A DNA stretch of 64,000 nucleotides from CAVTZP01 sp963739245 (GTDB lineage: Bacteria; Chloroflexota; Dehalococcoidia; Dehalococcoidales; BS750m-G39): contig CAVTZP010000003.1 of assembly GCA_963739245.1 (NCBI GenBank), positions 310,001 to 374,000 of the forward strand, read 5' to 3'. The notes beneath the pieces were generated by a model. It did not search any database and was not told the origin of the DNA. It saw only the letters and a program-made list of their open reading frames with translations. Shown piece after piece: positions 9,453-17,437 of this stretch (the stretch's first letter is position 1; every line of letters starts with the position of its first letter). The position numbers were made by a program, and so were the translations under genes.

Positions 9453-9478
9453 ACTTTCGTACTATTACTTTCGTACTA
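9453..9478. repeat. Tandem 12-bp direct repeat near the secreted-protein start site
   Basis: ACTTTCGTACTA occurs twice (9453-9464 and 9467-9478, 14-bp period), about 15-45 nt downstream of the -10 box of the minus-strand promoter. A second looser pair, TTGTAATGAC/TTATAATGAC (9481-9500), overlaps the -10. The position fits an operator or a transcript-leader element. No known regulator site is recognised. Confidence 0.6.
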
Positions 9479-9492
9479 CATTGTAATGACTT

Positions 9493-9521
9493 ATAATGAC
9501 ATAAACTTTTGCCTGTGTCAA
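9493..9521 (-). promoter_or_regulatory. Sigma-70 promoter of the secreted repeat protein
   Basis: TTGACA (9516-9521), 17-bp spacer, CATTAT (9493-9498), on the minus strand. The leader is about 100 nt and contains the direct repeats. Confidence 0.7.
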
Positions 9522-9555
9522 TTTTTTCACCTATAGTTGATACAAAAGTTCCAAT

Positions 9556-9584
9556 TTGAACGTAAGGCGATGGTTTGTTATAAT
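9556..9584 (+). promoter_or_regulatory. Sigma-70 promoter of the CaiB/BaiF-cbiB-cobD operon
   Basis: TTGAAC (9556-9561), 17-bp spacer, TATAAT (9579-9584). It is divergent from the secreted-protein promoter. The leader holds a 7-bp stem (AGCTATG at 9603-9609 with CATAGCT at 9631-9637) around a G-rich loop; no T-run follows, so it is not a terminator. Confidence 0.8.
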
Positions 9585-9671
9585 TGCTGACAAAGCTAAG
9601 TTAGCTATGTGGGCGGGCACGATGCGGCGGCATAGCTGGTTTCTGATAATATCCCTAAAGGTCTGGAATAG

Positions 9672-11030
9672 GTGATGGCTATGGCAGAAGAGACGTGGCG
9701 GGATTATAAGGAAAAGAAGCATTCTAGGCCACTACCCTTAAAAGGGGTTAGAGTGCTTGAGGTGTGCACCCTTTTGCTGGGTCCAGCTGGGCCAGGTTTT
9801 TTAGCCGAGATGGGCGCCGAGGTCATTAAGTGTGAAATCCCGCCCATGGGGGATACCTGTCGTGACCTGACTCCGTTTGGCTATCTGTTCCGGGAGCAGG
9901 GGCCGGCGTTTGTGCATATGAACACCAACAAGTATTGGCTGGGTTTGGACTTGCATAAAACTGAGGCCCAGAAGGTGTTTCTTGAGCTCGCCGCCAATGC
10001 TGACATTATTGAGGAAAACCTGAGACCGGGCGTGATGGAGAGATGGAATGTCGGCTACCGCCAGGTTGAGGAGATTAATCCGCGCATTATTTATATCTCC
10101 AAGAACGGTTTTGGCCAGTGGGGCCAATATGCTGAGGAGAATAGACCTTCCAACGATGGTGCTTCGCAGGGATTTTCCGGGTATGCCTGGCTTTCGAGTT
10201 TCCCCGGCCGGTCGCCCCTCAAGAGCCGCCTCTATATCTGCGATAATTACGGGGCACTGATGGGTGAATTGGCGGTATTGGCTGCCATCCACTATCGGGA
10301 GAGGACAGGGAAGGGACAATACATTGAGCTGTCACAGAGTGAAGCTATTATGCGGGTAATGTCCTGGGTCTGGCCCTACCAGCAAATTACGGGCAAGGTA
10401 GCCATGCCCGCCGGGAACAGGGACGTATCCATCTGTCCGGCCGATACATTCCGCTGTGCTGATGATACCTTTGTCGCGCTTGCCGCGCCAACTGAAGAGG
10501 AGTTCGGGGGCCTGTGCACGGCCATGGGCAGACCGGAACTGGCTAGTGCCCCCAGGTTTAAAGACCACCTGACTCGGCTGAAGGAGGATAATGCCACTGA
10601 GATTCTCAAGATTATCGCCGATTGGGCAAGAACCAAGACCGCCGGGGAGATTGAGAGACTAGCGGAAGAGCACGGCTTCGCCGCATCTCGATTGTACACC
10701 ACCAGGGATGTCGTGGAGGATAAGCATTTTCGTGAGCGAGGCTTTATCGCTGAGGTTGATGACCCTGTCCTTGGCCAGTACCTCAACCATGAGTTTCCGG
10801 TGATGATGTCCAAGACGCCGCCGAAGGTTAGGTGGTCATCCCGACCGGTAGGCTTTGATAATGAATATGTCATGAAGCATCATCTGGGCAAGAATGAGGA
10901 TGAGATTAAGCAGTTGTATGGGTGTGGTGCCCTGGGTAAATGGGCAGACATGCCGGCACGCCGACCGCCGTCGGGCTGGGACGGTAAGGCCGGGCTTAGG
11001 CTTACCGGGAATGGTGAAGGAGAGGAGTAA
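9672..11030 (+). CDS. CaiB/BaiF family (class III) CoA-transferase, Asp-containing subunit
   Basis: 452 residues. Class III CoA-transferases move CoA between carboxylic acids through an aspartyl-CoA intermediate. The N-terminal Rossmann part shows KGVRVLEVCTLLLGP and MGAEVIKCE. The segment YICDNYGALMGEL places an Asp (about residue 191) where the catalytic Asp of formyl-CoA transferase sits, and RERTGKGQYIELS follows. The start is GTG 9672 or the ATG directly after it. It is followed by a paralogue after 11 nt; the pair may form one heteromeric enzyme. The substrate cannot be read. Confidence 0.85.
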   Translation: MMAMAEETWRDYKEKKHSRPLPLKGVRVLEVCTLLLGPAGPGFLAEMGAEVIKCEIPPMGDTCRDLTPFGYLFREQGPAFVHMNTNKYWLGLDLHKTEAQKVFLELAANADIIEENLRPGVMERWNVGYRQVEEINPRIIYISKNGFGQWGQYAEENRPSNDGASQGFSGYAWLSSFPGRSPLKSRLYICDNYGALMGELAVLAAIHYRERTGKGQYIELSQSEAIMRVMSWVWPYQQITGKVAMPAGNRDVSICPADTFRCADDTFVALAAPTEEEFGGLCTAMGRPELASAPRFKDHLTRLKEDNATEILKIIADWARTKTAGEIERLAEEHGFAASRLYTTRDVVEDKHFRERGFIAEVDDPVLGQYLNHEFPVMMSKTPPKVRWSSRPVGFDNEYVMKHHLGKNEDEIKQLYGCGALGKWADMPARRPPSGWDGKAGLRLTGNGEGEE

Positions 11031-11041
11031 AGACGATAGAG

Positions 11042-12370
11042 ATGGAGCAACCCTGGGCAGATTGGATAAAAGAGAGGGATAATCCCGGGATGGCGCATAC
11101 CAAGCCTGAGGCTCTGGATGATATAACCGTTCTGGACTTGAGCTATAAGAGCTTTGCCGGGTGCTATTGCTCTTCGCTTTTAGCTGAATTTGGCGCTAAG
11201 GTTTTGAGAATAGAGCCCCCGGAGGGCGATTTCATCAGAACCTGCACCCCTTATGGTATGCTGTACAATGGTGAAGGTCTTAACTATTTGACTGAGGGTA
11301 GAAACAAGTTTCATATTACCCTCAACCTGAAAAAGCCAGAAGGCAGGGAGATACTTAAAGACTTGGCGGGTCAGGCTGATGTGCTTATAGAAACCTATAT
11401 ACCCGGCGTCATGGACAGGTGGGGTATCGGCTATGAGCAATTGAGAGAGAGAAATCCCGGGCTGATATTCGCTTCGATAACTGCCTACGGGCAGTTTGGG
11501 CCGATGAGCCGGAGCCCGATGCCAGACTATGACAATATAGCTCAGGCCAGGTCAGGAGTACAGTGGGCTACAGGGGAGGTTATGCCCGAGGGCAAGAGCT
11601 ACGATGAATGCCCCTGGGCAGTCCCTACCAAGGCTGGCCCCTGGATAGCCTGGGTACAACCGGGGACGTTTATGGCGGTTGGTCTTCTGGCGGCTTTACA
11701 CTGGAAAGGGATAACTGGGGAAGGGCAGGCGCTGGATGTGGCCACGACTGAGGCTTACGCTCGCTTTGATGACTATGCTGCCTTGTGGTATCAGGAAACG
11801 GGAATGATTAATGAGCGCTTTGGCAGCCTGGACACTGCCGGCTGGCTATACTGTTTCGCGCCGACCAAGGACGGCGCCGTTTTTCTGGGCGGCTTGAGGT
11901 TAGAGATGTGGCAGGCGTTCGCTGATATGGTTGGGAAGTGGGATGAGTGGGATGCCGCCCATTGGACGACCCTGAGAACCTTTATGGAAAAAGAGCAGCA
12001 GTTAAAATGGGCACCGCTGGTCTTTGCTGAGACACGCAAATACACCAACGAGGAACTGGTAAGCATGTCTATAGAGTATGCCAAGAAGGGCCGCTTAGCC
12101 CCTATTACCCCGGTGGTGGCGCCGGTTTGTTCTCCTGAGGAGACCATGAAAGACGCCAACTGGTTGGACAGGGGGATTTTTTCTCCGGTTAAAGACCCTG
12201 TTTATGGAGAACTCGTTGTCGCCCAGGCGCAACATAAAATGACGGAAACACCGATAAGGACAAAATGGGTGTGCCGACCAGTGGGCTATGACAATGAGCA
12301 AATCTACCTCAAATATATGGGCTTTAAACCTTCCCGGCTAAAGAGGTTGAAGGAAGCTGGTATAATTTAG
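11042..12370 (+). CDS. CaiB/BaiF family protein lacking the catalytic Asp (partner subunit)
   Basis: 442 residues, with the class III fold (ITVLDLSYKSFAGC, GAKVLRIEPPEGD, GVMDRWGIGYEQL, HWKGITGEGQALDV). Aligned by the TG(K/E)GQ and LAA(I/L)H anchors to its upstream neighbour, the catalytic Asp position is a Trp (about residue 204, WIAWVQPGTF). It is therefore probably a non-catalytic or structural partner. Family knowledge: two-subunit members such as the benzylsuccinate CoA-transferase also pair an active with an inactive subunit. The 11-nt gap to the upstream gene supports a complex. Confidence 0.8.
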   Translation: MEQPWADWIKERDNPGMAHTKPEALDDITVLDLSYKSFAGCYCSSLLAEFGAKVLRIEPPEGDFIRTCTPYGMLYNGEGLNYLTEGRNKFHITLNLKKPEGREILKDLAGQADVLIETYIPGVMDRWGIGYEQLRERNPGLIFASITAYGQFGPMSRSPMPDYDNIAQARSGVQWATGEVMPEGKSYDECPWAVPTKAGPWIAWVQPGTFMAVGLLAALHWKGITGEGQALDVATTEAYARFDDYAALWYQETGMINERFGSLDTAGWLYCFAPTKDGAVFLGGLRLEMWQAFADMVGKWDEWDAAHWTTLRTFMEKEQQLKWAPLVFAETRKYTNEELVSMSIEYAKKGRLAPITPVVAPVCSPEETMKDANWLDRGIFSPVKDPVYGELVVAQAQHKMTETPIRTKWVCRPVGYDNEQIYLKYMGFKPSRLKRLKEAGII

Positions 12371-12419
12371 AGGTCATCTAGTTCCCCCTCTAGATAAAGA
12401 GATACCATGCTAGCGGCTT

Positions 12420-13352
12420 ATGGAAAGCATAACCATTCTACTCTTGGCACTGGCTATTGACCTGAGTGTGGGGGAGTTTCCTCGTCCCGTGCACCCTGTG
12501 GTTTGGATGGGTAAGGTCGCTTCAGGGGGGCTGAGGATTGCCCCTCGCCACGGGCGGTGGGCTCAGCTTATCTACGGCGTGGTGGTAGTGGTATTGACCA
12601 TAGCCATTTTTGTTCTGCCGGCTTATTTTCTTCTCTCCTATCTCCACGGGCTAAGCGTGGTAGCCTATGTTCTGGTTGGTGCCTTCCTGCTTAAGTCAAC
12701 CTTTTCCGTGAAAGAACTACGCCGGGCAGCCTTGAGGGTTAAACAGCTTCTTGAGGGTGGCAGTCTGGGCCGGGCGAGGGTTGAGGTGAAGGCTCTGGTC
12801 AGCCGGGACACCAGCCGACTTGATGAGCCGCATCTGGTATCGGCGACGATAGAATCAGTGGCCGAGAACACCAGCGATAGCTTTATCGCTCCCCTTTTCT
12901 TTTTTCTCCTCTTTGGTGTCGCCGGGGCTATAGGCTACCGGGTGGTGAATACCCTTGACGCTATGATTGGCTATCATGGTGAATATGAATATCTGGGGAA
13001 GTTTGCCGCACGGCTGGATGACGGTTTAAATTTCATTCCGGCGCGGTTGTCCGGTCTGCTGCTGGTGGCGGCTGCCTATCTATCGCCGATGAGTGGTAAG
13101 AAGGCGTGGCGGGTTATGCTTCGTGACCATGCCAAAACTGAGAGCATCAATGCTGGCTGGCCAATGAGCGCGGTGGCTGGGGCCCTCCGGACTCGGCTGG
13201 AAAAGGTGGGGCACTACCGCCTGGGCAATGCCAATAACCCCCTATTCCCTCAGCTCATCCCCTCCGCGGTAAGGCTGATGGGAATATCTGCCCTCCTCTG
13301 GGCTGGGTTTTGCTTAATTGTGGAGGTGATGAAGTTTGTCTTTACCGCCTAG
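12420..13352 (+). CDS. cbiB: Adenosylcobinamide-phosphate synthase
   Basis: 310-residue polytopic membrane protein of the CbiB/CobD family, which attaches aminopropanol (or its phosphate) to adenosylcobyric acid. Family signatures are LALAIDLSVGEFPRPVHPVVWMG at the start, LVSRDTSRLDEPHLVSATIE, ESVAENTSDSFIAPLFF, VNTLDAMIGYH and NAGWPMSAVAGAL. Several hydrophobic segments are visible. It lies 49 nt after the CaiB pair and overlaps the following cobD by 17 nt. Cobamide genes fit an organism relying on corrinoid enzymes. Confidence 0.94.
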   Translation: MESITILLLALAIDLSVGEFPRPVHPVVWMGKVASGGLRIAPRHGRWAQLIYGVVVVVLTIAIFVLPAYFLLSYLHGLSVVAYVLVGAFLLKSTFSVKELRRAALRVKQLLEGGSLGRARVEVKALVSRDTSRLDEPHLVSATIESVAENTSDSFIAPLFFFLLFGVAGAIGYRVVNTLDAMIGYHGEYEYLGKFAARLDDGLNFIPARLSGLLLVAAAYLSPMSGKKAWRVMLRDHAKTESINAGWPMSAVAGALRTRLEKVGHYRLGNANNPLFPQLIPSAVRLMGISALLWAGFCLIVEVMKFVFTA

Positions 13353-14427
13353 GTTTGAAGTGCAGAATATGGCACCCTCTAAGCATGGGGGCATGGATTA
13401 TGCCGAGCTTGAGGCGCTGGGCATTGCCCCTGAGGAAGTCGTTGACTTCAGTGCTAATCTGAACCCCTTCGGTCCACCGCCGGGGATAAAGAAGGCTATG
13501 AGCAAGACGGACATCGCCGCCTACCCTGACTCCAGGGCTAGTGAGCTCAGGCGTTTACTGGCGGATAAACTACAGGTGAATGAGGAAAGTATACTGGTTG
13601 GGAGCGGCTCCGTTGAACTAATACGCCTGGCGGCTCTTGCTTACTTCGGTCGGGGAGACTCGGTCCTCATTATTGAGCCTACCTTTGGCGAATACCAGGT
13701 TGCCTGCCAGATTTCCGGGGCATCCATTATCAAGCAGCGCCGTGCTGAGAACAGCTTCCAGCTAAACATAGAGGAGACGATCAAGTTAGTTCATCGGCAC
13801 CGCCCTAAGGGCATCTTTATTGACAATCCCAATAACCCCACCGGGCAGTATCTTTCGCTTGAGGAGTTTGAGAGGCTTCTTGACGCTGCTAAAGATTCTC
13901 TGGTGGTGCTGGATGAGGCTTATATTACCTTTGTTGATAATGTTTGGTCTTCTCTGGATATGATTAAGGGGAATAATCTGCTTATCCTGCGCTCTATGAC
14001 CAAGGACTATGCCCTGGCTGGGCTTCGCCTCGGCTATGGGGTAGCAAGAGAGGAAATCATTTCAACCATGCGCCGCATCTGCCCACCGTGGAATGTTAAC
14101 GCTGTCGCCCAGCAGGCTGGGCTCATGGCGGTGGCGGCGGAGGGCTATTTAAGGCAATGCCAAATTAAGCTTAAGCCGGCGAAGAGCTATCTTTTTGCTG
14201 AACTCAGCCGCCTGGGACTACCCCCCCTGCCATCAGCGGCGAATTTCTTATTGGTTAAGGTGGGCAATGCCCCTAAGTTTCGGCAGGAGCTACTTCAGAG
14301 GCGGTTTCTGGTGCGTGATTGCACCTCCTTTGGTCTGTCTAGCTATGTCCGTATCTCGCCCCGAACCTTGCCTGAGTGCCGCCGTTTGGTTGCGGCTATT
14401 GAGAAAGTGATAGGTGCGGGGCGGTAA
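13336..14427 (+). CDS. cobD: Threonine-phosphate decarboxylase (cobamide aminopropanol arm)
   Basis: 363-residue PLP enzyme of aminotransferase fold type I. CobD decarboxylates L-threonine phosphate to aminopropanol phosphate, the partner substrate of CbiB. Seen: the CobD-like opening SKHGGMDYAELEALG and DFSANLNPFGPP, the DNPNNPTGQYLS loop, LVVLDEAYITF, and the PLP lysine in SMTKDYALAGLRLGYG (about residue 226). Histidinol-phosphate aminotransferase is the alternative, but the HGG start and the overlap with cbiB favour CobD. The TTG start at 13336 has GGAGGTGAT upstream; ATG 13369 is an alternative. Confidence 0.88.
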   Translation: MSLPPRFEVQNMAPSKHGGMDYAELEALGIAPEEVVDFSANLNPFGPPPGIKKAMSKTDIAAYPDSRASELRRLLADKLQVNEESILVGSGSVELIRLAALAYFGRGDSVLIIEPTFGEYQVACQISGASIIKQRRAENSFQLNIEETIKLVHRHRPKGIFIDNPNNPTGQYLSLEEFERLLDAAKDSLVVLDEAYITFVDNVWSSLDMIKGNNLLILRSMTKDYALAGLRLGYGVAREEIISTMRRICPPWNVNAVAQQAGLMAVAAEGYLRQCQIKLKPAKSYLFAELSRLGLPPLPSAANFLLVKVGNAPKFRQELLQRRFLVRDCTSFGLSSYVRISPRTLPECRRLVAAIEKVIGAGR

Positions 14428-14429
14428 GC

Positions 14430-14459
14430 TTGACTTTTAGAGCTTGCATTTTTTATAAT
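14430..14459 (+). promoter_or_regulatory. Promoter of the tRNA-tuf operon
   Basis: TTGACT (14430-14435), 18-bp spacer, TATAAT (14454-14459), ending 18 nt before the first tRNA. Confidence 0.8.
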
Positions 14460-14477
14460 ATTTCGTTGATTGGTATT

Positions 14478-14550
14478 GCCCGAGTAGCGCAACGGTAGCG
14501 CAACCGACTTGTAATCGGTAGGTTGGTGGGTTCGAGTCCCCTCTCGGGCT
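14478..14550 (+). tRNA. tRNA-Thr(UGU)
   Basis: 73 nt with a 7-bp acceptor stem (GCCCGAG/CTCGGGC), D-arm, anticodon stem ACCGA/TCGGT with loop CTTGTAA (anticodon TGT) and T-loop GGTTCGAGTCC. CCA is not encoded. Confidence 0.95.
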
Positions 14551-14566
14551 GGGATTTAGTGGTGGG

Positions 14567-14651
14567 GGAGGGGTGCCGGAGTGGTTAATCGGAGCAGACT
14601 GTAAATCTGCCGCCTGAAATGGCTACGCAGGTTCGAATCCTGCCCCCTCCA
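14567..14651 (+). tRNA. tRNA-Tyr(GUA)
   Basis: 85 nt, class II with a long variable arm; acceptor GGAGGGG/CCCCTCC, anticodon loop CTGTAAA (GTA), T-loop GGTTCGAATCC. CCA is not encoded. Confidence 0.95.
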
Positions 14652-14680
14652 CTGTAGCCTAAAAAATAATTTAGATTGAG

Positions 14681-14753
14681 GCCCACATAGCTCAGTAGGT
14701 AGAGCACGTTCTTGGTAAGAACGGGGTCACCAGTTCGAATCTGGTTGTGGGCT
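14681..14753 (+). tRNA. tRNA-Thr(GGU)
   Basis: 73 nt; acceptor GCCCACA/TGTGGGC, anticodon stem GTTCT/AGAAC with loop TGGTA-type (anticodon GGT), T-loop AGTTCGAATCT. It ends 20 nt before tuf. The Thr-Tyr-Thr-tuf order is a widely conserved arrangement. Confidence 0.95.
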
Positions 14754-14773
14754 CGGAATAAAGGGAGGTAAAA

Positions 14774-15973
14774 ATGGCAAAGAAGAAGTTTGAAAGGGCT
14801 AAGCCCCACTGCAATGTGGGCACTATCGGTCATGTTGACCATGGGAAAACAACCTTGACTTCGGCAATAACGATGGTATTGTCCAAGACAGGTCCCACCC
14901 AATACCGTGAGTTTTACTCTATTGACAATGCCCCGGAAGAGAAGGCAAGAGGTATGACCATTGCCATCGCTCACGTTGAGTATGAGACCGAAAAGCGCCA
15001 TTATGCCCACGTTGACTGCCCTGGTCATGCTGACTACATCAAGAACATGATAACCGGGGCTGCCCAGATGGACGGGGCTATCCTGGTAGTTAGTGCCCCT
15101 GATGGCCCTATGCCCCAGACCAGAGAACACCTCTTGCTTGCCCGCCAGGTGGAGGTGCCTTCTATTGTGGTTGCTCTTAACAAGATTGACCTTCTGGAGG
15201 ATAAGGAGCTTCTGGAGTTGGTGGAGCTAGAGATGCGGGAGCTACTTAATAAGTACGGCTTCCCCGGTGATAAGACTCCCATTATCAGGGTAAGTGCCAC
15301 CAAGGTTCTTGAGTGTGGCTGCGGTAAGCGGGATTGTCAGTGGTGTGGTGCTATCTGGAAGTTGATGGACGCCGTAGACGAATTTATTCCCATCCCCCCC
15401 CGACCCAAAGACCAGCCCTTCTTGATGCCGGTGGAGGATGTCTTTAGCATCAAGGGGCGGGGCACCGTGCCCACAGGTAGGGTGGAGAGGGGGGTGATTA
15501 AGCCCGGCGATGAGGTTGAGATAGTTGGCTTAAAGGAGACACGCAAGACGGTAGCTACCAGCCTAGAGATGTTTCATAAGATTCTGGATTCGGTTGAGCC
15601 CGGCGATGCGGTAGGTATCTTGCTCCGGGGCATAGAGCGCGAAGATATAGAGCGGGGGATGGTATTAGCTGCCCCGGGGTCAATTAAGCCCCATACCTAC
15701 GCTGAGACTGAGGTATACGTCTTAAGTAAGGAGGAAGGGGGCAGGCATACCCCGTTCTTTAATGGATATAAGCCCCAATTTTATATCAGGACTACTGATG
15801 TTACCGGTTCAATTGAGCTACCAGAAGGGGTGGAGATGGTTATGCCCGGCGACAATATAAAGATGAAGATAAAGCTTCTCTATCCTGTAGCCATGGAGAA
15901 GGGTCTGCGCTTTGCTATCAGGGAGGGGGGTAAAACAGTAGGCGCTGGTACTGTTACCCGTATTATTGAGTAG
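14774..15973 (+). CDS. tuf: Elongation factor Tu
   Basis: 399 residues. Delivers aminoacyl-tRNA to the ribosome. GTPase motifs: G1 GHVDHGKT (about 19-26), G2 ARGMTIA (about 58-64), G3 DCPGH (about 81-85), G4 NKID (about 136-139), G5 SAT. Domain 2 (GRGTVPTGRVERG) and domain 3 (TDVTGSIELPEGVEMVMPGD) follow. Odd point: the end of the G domain carries four cysteines at about residues 181, 183, 188 and 191 (ECGCGKRDCQWCGAIW), a possible metal site absent from the E. coli protein. GGGAGG precedes the ATG. Confidence 0.98.
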   Translation: MAKKKFERAKPHCNVGTIGHVDHGKTTLTSAITMVLSKTGPTQYREFYSIDNAPEEKARGMTIAIAHVEYETEKRHYAHVDCPGHADYIKNMITGAAQMDGAILVVSAPDGPMPQTREHLLLARQVEVPSIVVALNKIDLLEDKELLELVELEMRELLNKYGFPGDKTPIIRVSATKVLECGCGKRDCQWCGAIWKLMDAVDEFIPIPPRPKDQPFLMPVEDVFSIKGRGTVPTGRVERGVIKPGDEVEIVGLKETRKTVATSLEMFHKILDSVEPGDAVGILLRGIEREDIERGMVLAAPGSIKPHTYAETEVYVLSKEEGGRHTPFFNGYKPQFYIRTTDVTGSIELPEGVEMVMPGDNIKMKIKLLYPVAMEKGLRFAIREGGKTVGAGTVTRIIE

Positions 15974-15975
15974 AT

Positions 15976-16143
15976 ATGGCAAAAAAGGGTGAAGCCCGGC
16001 TTATCATCCATCTTGCTTGCACTGAGTGCAAGGAGAGGACATATACTACGAGTAAGAACAAGAGGAATGACCCCCAACGGTTAGAACTTAGAAAGTATTG
16101 CCCTCGTTGCCGCACTTATACCCTTCATCGGGAGATAAAGTAG
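15976..16143 (+). CDS. rpmG: 50S ribosomal protein L33
   Basis: 55-residue protein beginning MAKKGEARLIIHLACTECK, with two CxxC zinc-ribbon pairs (CTEC and CPRC). It starts 2 nt after the tuf stop, in the usual tuf-rpmG-secE-nusG order. The length is normal for a zinc-type L33. Confidence 0.95.
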   Translation: MAKKGEARLIIHLACTECKERTYTTSKNKRNDPQRLELRKYCPRCRTYTLHREIK

Positions 16144-16174
16144 TGGCAGCAACTGGGTGGTGTGAGGTTCCTTC

Positions 16175-16387
16175 ATGACTTACCATAGTGTGCCAACCAA
16201 GCGTTCAAGGTTTAGATTTGTTGGCGAGATTATAGCTGAGCTAAAGAAGGTAGTCTGGCTCACCAGGCGAGAGGCGGTTTATTTAACATTTCTGGTGCTG
16301 GTTATTACCATTGTCGTGGGTCTGATTCTGGGGGTTACCGACTACAGCTTTACTCGCCTCGTTGATGGATTACTTTTGGGTAAATAA
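16175..16387 (+). CDS. secE: Preprotein translocase subunit SecE
   Basis: 70-residue single-spanning subunit of the SecYEG channel. The amphipathic segment IIAELKKVVWLTRREAVYLT followed by one hydrophobic helix (FLVLVITIVVGLILGV) is the SecE signature. Located between rpmG and nusG as in most bacteria. GTGAGG lies upstream of the ATG. Confidence 0.94.
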   Translation: MTYHSVPTKRSRFRFVGEIIAELKKVVWLTRREAVYLTFLVLVITIVVGLILGVTDYSFTRLVDGLLLGK

Positions 16388-16467
16388 AGGCTTAGTTCCC
16401 TATTTTCGGTTAAATGTTAAGGCGAGAGATAGTCTGTGTTTTTAACAATCTTGGCTGAGTGAGGTGA

Positions 16468-17004
16468 TTGTTGGAGGGGAATGAGAAAAATTGGTATGTG
16501 ATTCATACCTACTCCGGATATGAGGAGCGGGTTAAGAAGAATCTAGAGCAGCGTATCAGGTTTATGGACGGTGGGGATGATATCTCCGAGGTGGTTATAC
16601 CCACCGAGGTGGAGATTGAGGTTAAGGATGGGCAACGACATAATGTGGATAAGAAGATATTGCCTGGTTACATCCTGGTTCAGATGAAGATGACCGACCA
16701 GGGCTGGAACATAGTGCGTAACACCCCTGGCGTCACTGGTTTTGTCGGTAGCGGAAATAAGCCAATGCCCCTCCAGGAAGCGGAGGTCAATCAGATTTTG
16801 AAACAGATGGCAGCGGAAACACCTAAGGTTAAGGTTGGTTTTCGTAAGGGGCAGAGCGTGAGGGTGACCAATGGTCCGTTTATTGATTTTGTCGGGGTGG
16901 TGGATGAGATAAGCACTGCTAAGGGCAAGGTCAAGGTGTTTTTGTCCCTTTTCGGACGGGAGACGCCGGTTGAACTTGACTTCTTACAGGTGGAGAAGCT
17001 TTAG
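16468..17004 (+). CDS. nusG: Transcription termination/antitermination factor NusG
   Basis: 178 residues. The NGN domain (KNWYVIHTYSGYEERVKKNL, VVIPTEVEIEVKDG, LPGYILVQM, RNTPGVTGFVG) is followed by a KOW domain (FRKGQSVRVTNGPF). It binds RNA polymerase and couples it to Rho or the ribosome. The start is a TTG (16468 or 16471) after GAGGTGA; no in-frame ATG is available. 10 nt separate it from rplK. Confidence 0.96.
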   Translation: MLEGNEKNWYVIHTYSGYEERVKKNLEQRIRFMDGGDDISEVVIPTEVEIEVKDGQRHNVDKKILPGYILVQMKMTDQGWNIVRNTPGVTGFVGSGNKPMPLQEAEVNQILKQMAAETPKVKVGFRKGQSVRVTNGPFIDFVGVVDEISTAKGKVKVFLSLFGRETPVELDFLQVEKL

Positions 17005-17013
17005 GGAGGCAAA

Positions 17014-17436
17014 GTGGCAAAAAGGGTTAAGGCGATGATTAAATTACAGATTCCCGCCGGGAAGGCAAATCCAGCGCCACCGGTAGGTCCTGCCTTGGGG
17101 CAGCACGGGATTAACATTATGGCATTTTGTAAGGACTATAATGAGCGCACGGCTAACCAGGCTGGCTCTATTATTCCAGTTGAGATAACCGTCTATGAGG
17201 ACCGGTCATTTACCTTTGTTACCAAAACCCCACCGGTTAGTGATTTGTTGAAGAAGGCGTTAAGTATAGAAAAAGGGTCTGGTACTGCCGGCCATGAGCC
17301 GGTAGCTAAATTATCTCGGGCGCAACTTCGTGAAATCGCTCAGCTTAAGATTAAGGATTTGAATGCTACCAGTATTGAAGCCGCAGAGCGAATTGTTGAA
17401 GGCACGGCCCGAAGTATGGGGATTGAGGTGGAGTAG
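17014..17436 (+). CDS. rplK: 50S ribosomal protein L11
   Basis: 140 residues, GTG start 9 nt after GGGAGG. Typical L11: KLQIPAGKANPAPPVGPALG near the N-terminus and the RNA-binding C-terminal domain LREIAQLKIKDLNA. Forms the stalk base together with L10 and L7/L12. Confidence 0.97.
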   Translation: MAKRVKAMIKLQIPAGKANPAPPVGPALGQHGINIMAFCKDYNERTANQAGSIIPVEITVYEDRSFTFVTKTPPVSDLLKKALSIEKGSGTAGHEPVAKLSRAQLREIAQLKIKDLNATSIEAAERIVEGTARSMGIEVE

Positions 17437-17437
17437 A

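Noticed and set aside
9585..9671. Whether the first CaiB operon carries the same attenuator as at 27135 and 28624
   Set aside because: There is a 7-bp hairpin, but no terminator and no GCTTGGGRGG strand.
16388..16467. Possible tRNA-Trp between secE and nusG region
   Set aside because: No cloverleaf can be drawn; the 80-nt gap shows no T-loop consensus.
17363..17437. Upstream extension of the L1 frame into rplK
   Set aside because: The 25 extra residues lie inside rplK in another frame, have no L1 counterpart, and GTG 17438 gives the standard L1 start.
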